Positions 62,776-64,000 of a DNA stretch of 64,000 bases are shown here, one piece after another. Location: the NCBI RefSeq assembly GCF_007421925.1, contig NZ_QMDX01000006.1, positions 1 through 64,000 on the forward strand. The letters are read 5' to 3'. The notes beneath the pieces were generated by a model. The model saw nothing but the letters and a program-made list of their open reading frames with translations, ran no database searches and was not told the DNA's origin. This DNA is from Haloglomus irregulare. Its GTDB lineage: Archaea > Halobacteriota > Halobacteria > Halobacteriales > Haloarculaceae. The position numbers and the translations under genes were made by a program. Position 1 is the first letter of the stretch, and each line of letters opens with the position of its first letter.

Positions 62776-63239
62776 GGCCGGCCGGTGGCGGGGCGACCTC
62801 CTGAGGATATCGGTGGTGTGAGCGGCGCTCGCACGGGTGGAAGGTTCCCGGCGGCGAGAACCGAGGCACGAACTCCCCGCTGGCCGATCTCGGCCGTCTC
62901 GTGGTTCACGCCGGCGGTGAACTACCCCCGGCCCCACCAGCACGTTCGTCGGTGGCGTCACCGGCGCCGTCGGGGTCGGCACGCACCGGTAGATACATCA
63001 CGCTGAAATCTCCGGAATAGACAGTATATTCCGGTTGAGAGAGGGTATAACGGATCTGGGGAGACCATTACACGGATATCGTGCATACGCGCGCCGAAGG
63101 CGCGCGTTTCACTCGCCCGGAGCGCAGTGAGCCGCCGGAGGCGGCGAACCCGACGCGGAGGGCGAGCGGTTCTTCAACCAGTTTCTGCGAGGAGCGGTTC
63201 GCGGGCGGAGCCCGCGAACCCGACGAGTAGAAAGTGGGA
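62776..63239. other. 464-bp spacer with palindromic repeats, no gene seen
   Basis: Contains the second copy of the 32-bp element (63081-63112), an inverted repeat GGAATA/TATTCC at about 63014-63034, a GCCGCCGGAGGCGGC hairpin near 63131, and GTTCGCGGGC.../GCCCGCGAAC near 63188-63212. AT-rich patches near 63000-63060 suggest promoter or regulatory function for the divergent flank (cupin) or unknown RNA. Confidence 0.45.
63081..63112 (+). repeat. 32-bp palindromic element, copy 2
   Basis: Identical to the reverse complement of 15077-15108 except for one base in the loop region. It holds the same 9-bp inverted repeat ACGCGCGCC/GGCGCGCGT flanked by GTGCAT and TTCAC. No other copy is visible in this window to me. 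Confidence 0.6.
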
Positions 63240-63761
63240 TCACAGAACCTGCTTCTGACAGCTCCCGCAGAGCGTCTGCTCCTTGATGTCGACCTCGCGG
63301 ACGGTGGGCGAGAAGTTCATGACACAGCGCTTGTTGTCGCAGTGCTCCAGGCCGAGGGTGTGGCCGATCTCGTGGATGACCTCCTTGCGGACGCGGTCGG
63401 CGAAGATCTCGGAGGCGGGCTTGTTCGAGAAGCCGCCGTCAGTGGAGGTCTGCAGCCGGTAGGTCGAGATGACCGAGCCGTTGCCCGAGAGGTACGCCAG
63501 GCCGAAGACGTAGTTCCGGCGCCGGTAGTACAGATCGTGCCCGGTGATGGCGATGTTCTTGGTCCCGTTGCCGATGCGGGAGGCGAGTTCGATGAACTCC
63601 TCGGCCCGGTACTGCTGGCGACCGGGGTCGTACGCGCCGTCGGGCACCTCCTGCCCGTCGTGCAGGGTGACCTCGCAGTCGTATACGGACCGGAGCCCGG
63701 AGGAGGCCTCCCGCTTGACGACTGCAGGGACATCGCCCACCGGCACGATGTCGACATGCAT
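63240..63761 (-). CDS. amzA: Archaemetzincin (AmzA)
   Basis: A 173-aa zinc metallopeptidase of the archaemetzincin family. The metal signature is HEIGHTLGLEHC, continuing DNKRCVMNFSP and, 17 or so residues later, CGSC, giving HExxHx5HCx4CxMx17CxxC, which is diagnostic. ATG 63761 (MHVDIVPVGDVPAVV). A TATA box (63786-63791) 25 nt upstream supports a leaderless transcript. Substrates unknown. Confidence 0.92.
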   Translation of the reverse strand: MHVDIVPVGDVPAVVKREASSGLRSVYDCEVTLHDGQEVPDGAYDPGRQQYRAEEFIELASRIGNGTKNIAITGHDLYYRRRNYVFGLAYLSGNGSVISTYRLQTSTDGGFSNKPASEIFADRVRKEVIHEIGHTLGLEHCDNKRCVMNFSPTVREVDIKEQTLCGSCQKQVL

Positions 63762-63785
63762 AGCTACCGGTTGGGCAGGGCGCAG

Positions 63786-63791
63786 TATAAA
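63786..63791 (-). promoter_or_regulatory. TATA box for amzA
   Basis: TTTATA on the minus strand, 25 nt before the amzA ATG. It stands out in GC-rich sequence and has standard archaeal spacing for a leaderless start. Confidence 0.55.
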
Positions 63792-63954
63792 CATCCCGCC
63801 CCCGTTCGCCACCTGAGACCGCCCGCCCGGAGCTCCGTCCGACGACCGGGACGGGGAGCCGGCCGCCGCGCCTCGCGGCCCCATCCCCGTGTCGGTGCCG
63901 GTAGGGTCGCCGGGGTCGCAACGCTGAAGTCGGAACCACCGCCTATCATCGCCC

Positions 63955-64000
63955 GTGCAAGGGGGACTCGTCGACCGGCTCGCGCGACACGATCGCCTCG
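63955..64000 (+). CDS. Start of a gene, cut by the window edge (possible UPF0146)
   Basis: GTG at 63955 opens a frame (MQGGLVDRLARHDRL) that runs to the window end. The LVDRLARHDRL opening resembles UPF0146 family proteins, and from memory that family is near archaemetzincin in some haloarchaea. Too short to be sure. Confidence 0.3.
   Translation, partial: MQGGLVDRLARHDRL

Noticed and set aside
1-64000. Genome-wide reassignment of TAG to a sense codon
   Set aside because: Several apparently normal genes end in TAG (1199, 17123, 19173, 27299, 47995, 60348). Only local suppression or mutation remains plausible for the three internal ambers.

Overview
The window is chromosomal DNA from a haloarchaeon (class Halobacteria); I cannot name the genus. 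Pointers are very high G+C with GC-rich third codon positions, strongly acidic proteins, AT-rich TATA-like boxes about 25 nt before start codons (largely leaderless transcripts), twin-arginine signals on secreted proteins, and archaeal genes such as archaeosine tRNA-guanine transglycosylase, ArcS, TrmY, archaemetzincin, ribosomal protein S6e, a DUF106 Oxa1-superfamily protein and an STT3/AglB-type glycosyltransferase.

Layout. 1-3,423: small membrane proteins, a 2H phosphoesterase, a cupin with a zinc ribbon, and an AzlC/AzlD exporter pair. 3,475-12,410: a signal-transduction block on the minus strand (HalOD1 protein, HalX response regulator with GAF/Bat/HTH output, and a very large GAF/PAS histidine kinase), broken by three frameshifts and two in-frame amber codons. 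12,899-19,111: acetyltransferase, proS, aldehyde:ferredoxin oxidoreductase, cation/H+ antiporter. 19,173-23,250: a frameshifted metallo-hydrolase, a secreted protein with an acidic repeat tail, and a divergent membrane-anchored winged-helix protein. 23,767-27,301: msrB, then an overlapping pyrG-guaA-small-protein operon. 27,403-35,337: fasciclin, wHTH, CBS, UspA, aldo/keto reductase, beta-CASP nuclease and Spo0M-type genes. 35,869-49,100: tRNA modification and translation genes (tgtA, arcS, rps6e), a DHH phosphoesterase, PhoX phosphatase and a DUF106 protein. 49,396-52,479: membrane, blue-copper, NUDIX and wHTH-tailed proteins. 53,042-59,032: tRNA-Pro(CGG), trmY, an STT3/AglB-like gene cut by an amber codon, and UDP-glucose dehydrogenase carrying an intein. 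59,187-64,000: glutaryl-CoA dehydrogenase-like enzyme, atypical SDR, DCC protein, two cupins, archaemetzincin and the start of one more gene.

How the genes fit together. TgtA and ArcS act in sequence to make archaeosine at tRNA position 15; TrmY modifies position 54. PyrG and GuaA make CTP and GMP. The STT3-like protein and UDP-glucose dehydrogenase suggest cell-surface glycosylation. The kinase and regulator overlap by 4 nt and would have formed a two-component phosphorelay.

Most notable: (1) an intein placed immediately before the catalytic cysteine of UDP-glucose dehydrogenase; (2) three in-frame TAG codons, each followed by recognisable continuation of the same protein, although TAG also ends ordinary genes here; (3) frameshifts concentrated in the sensor block, three of them at 5-base G/C runs, so decay and sequencing error must be separated; (4) a 32-bp palindromic element present twice, 48 kb apart, in opposite orientation. 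Domain-of-unknown-function (DUF) names are given from memory and were not checked against a database.
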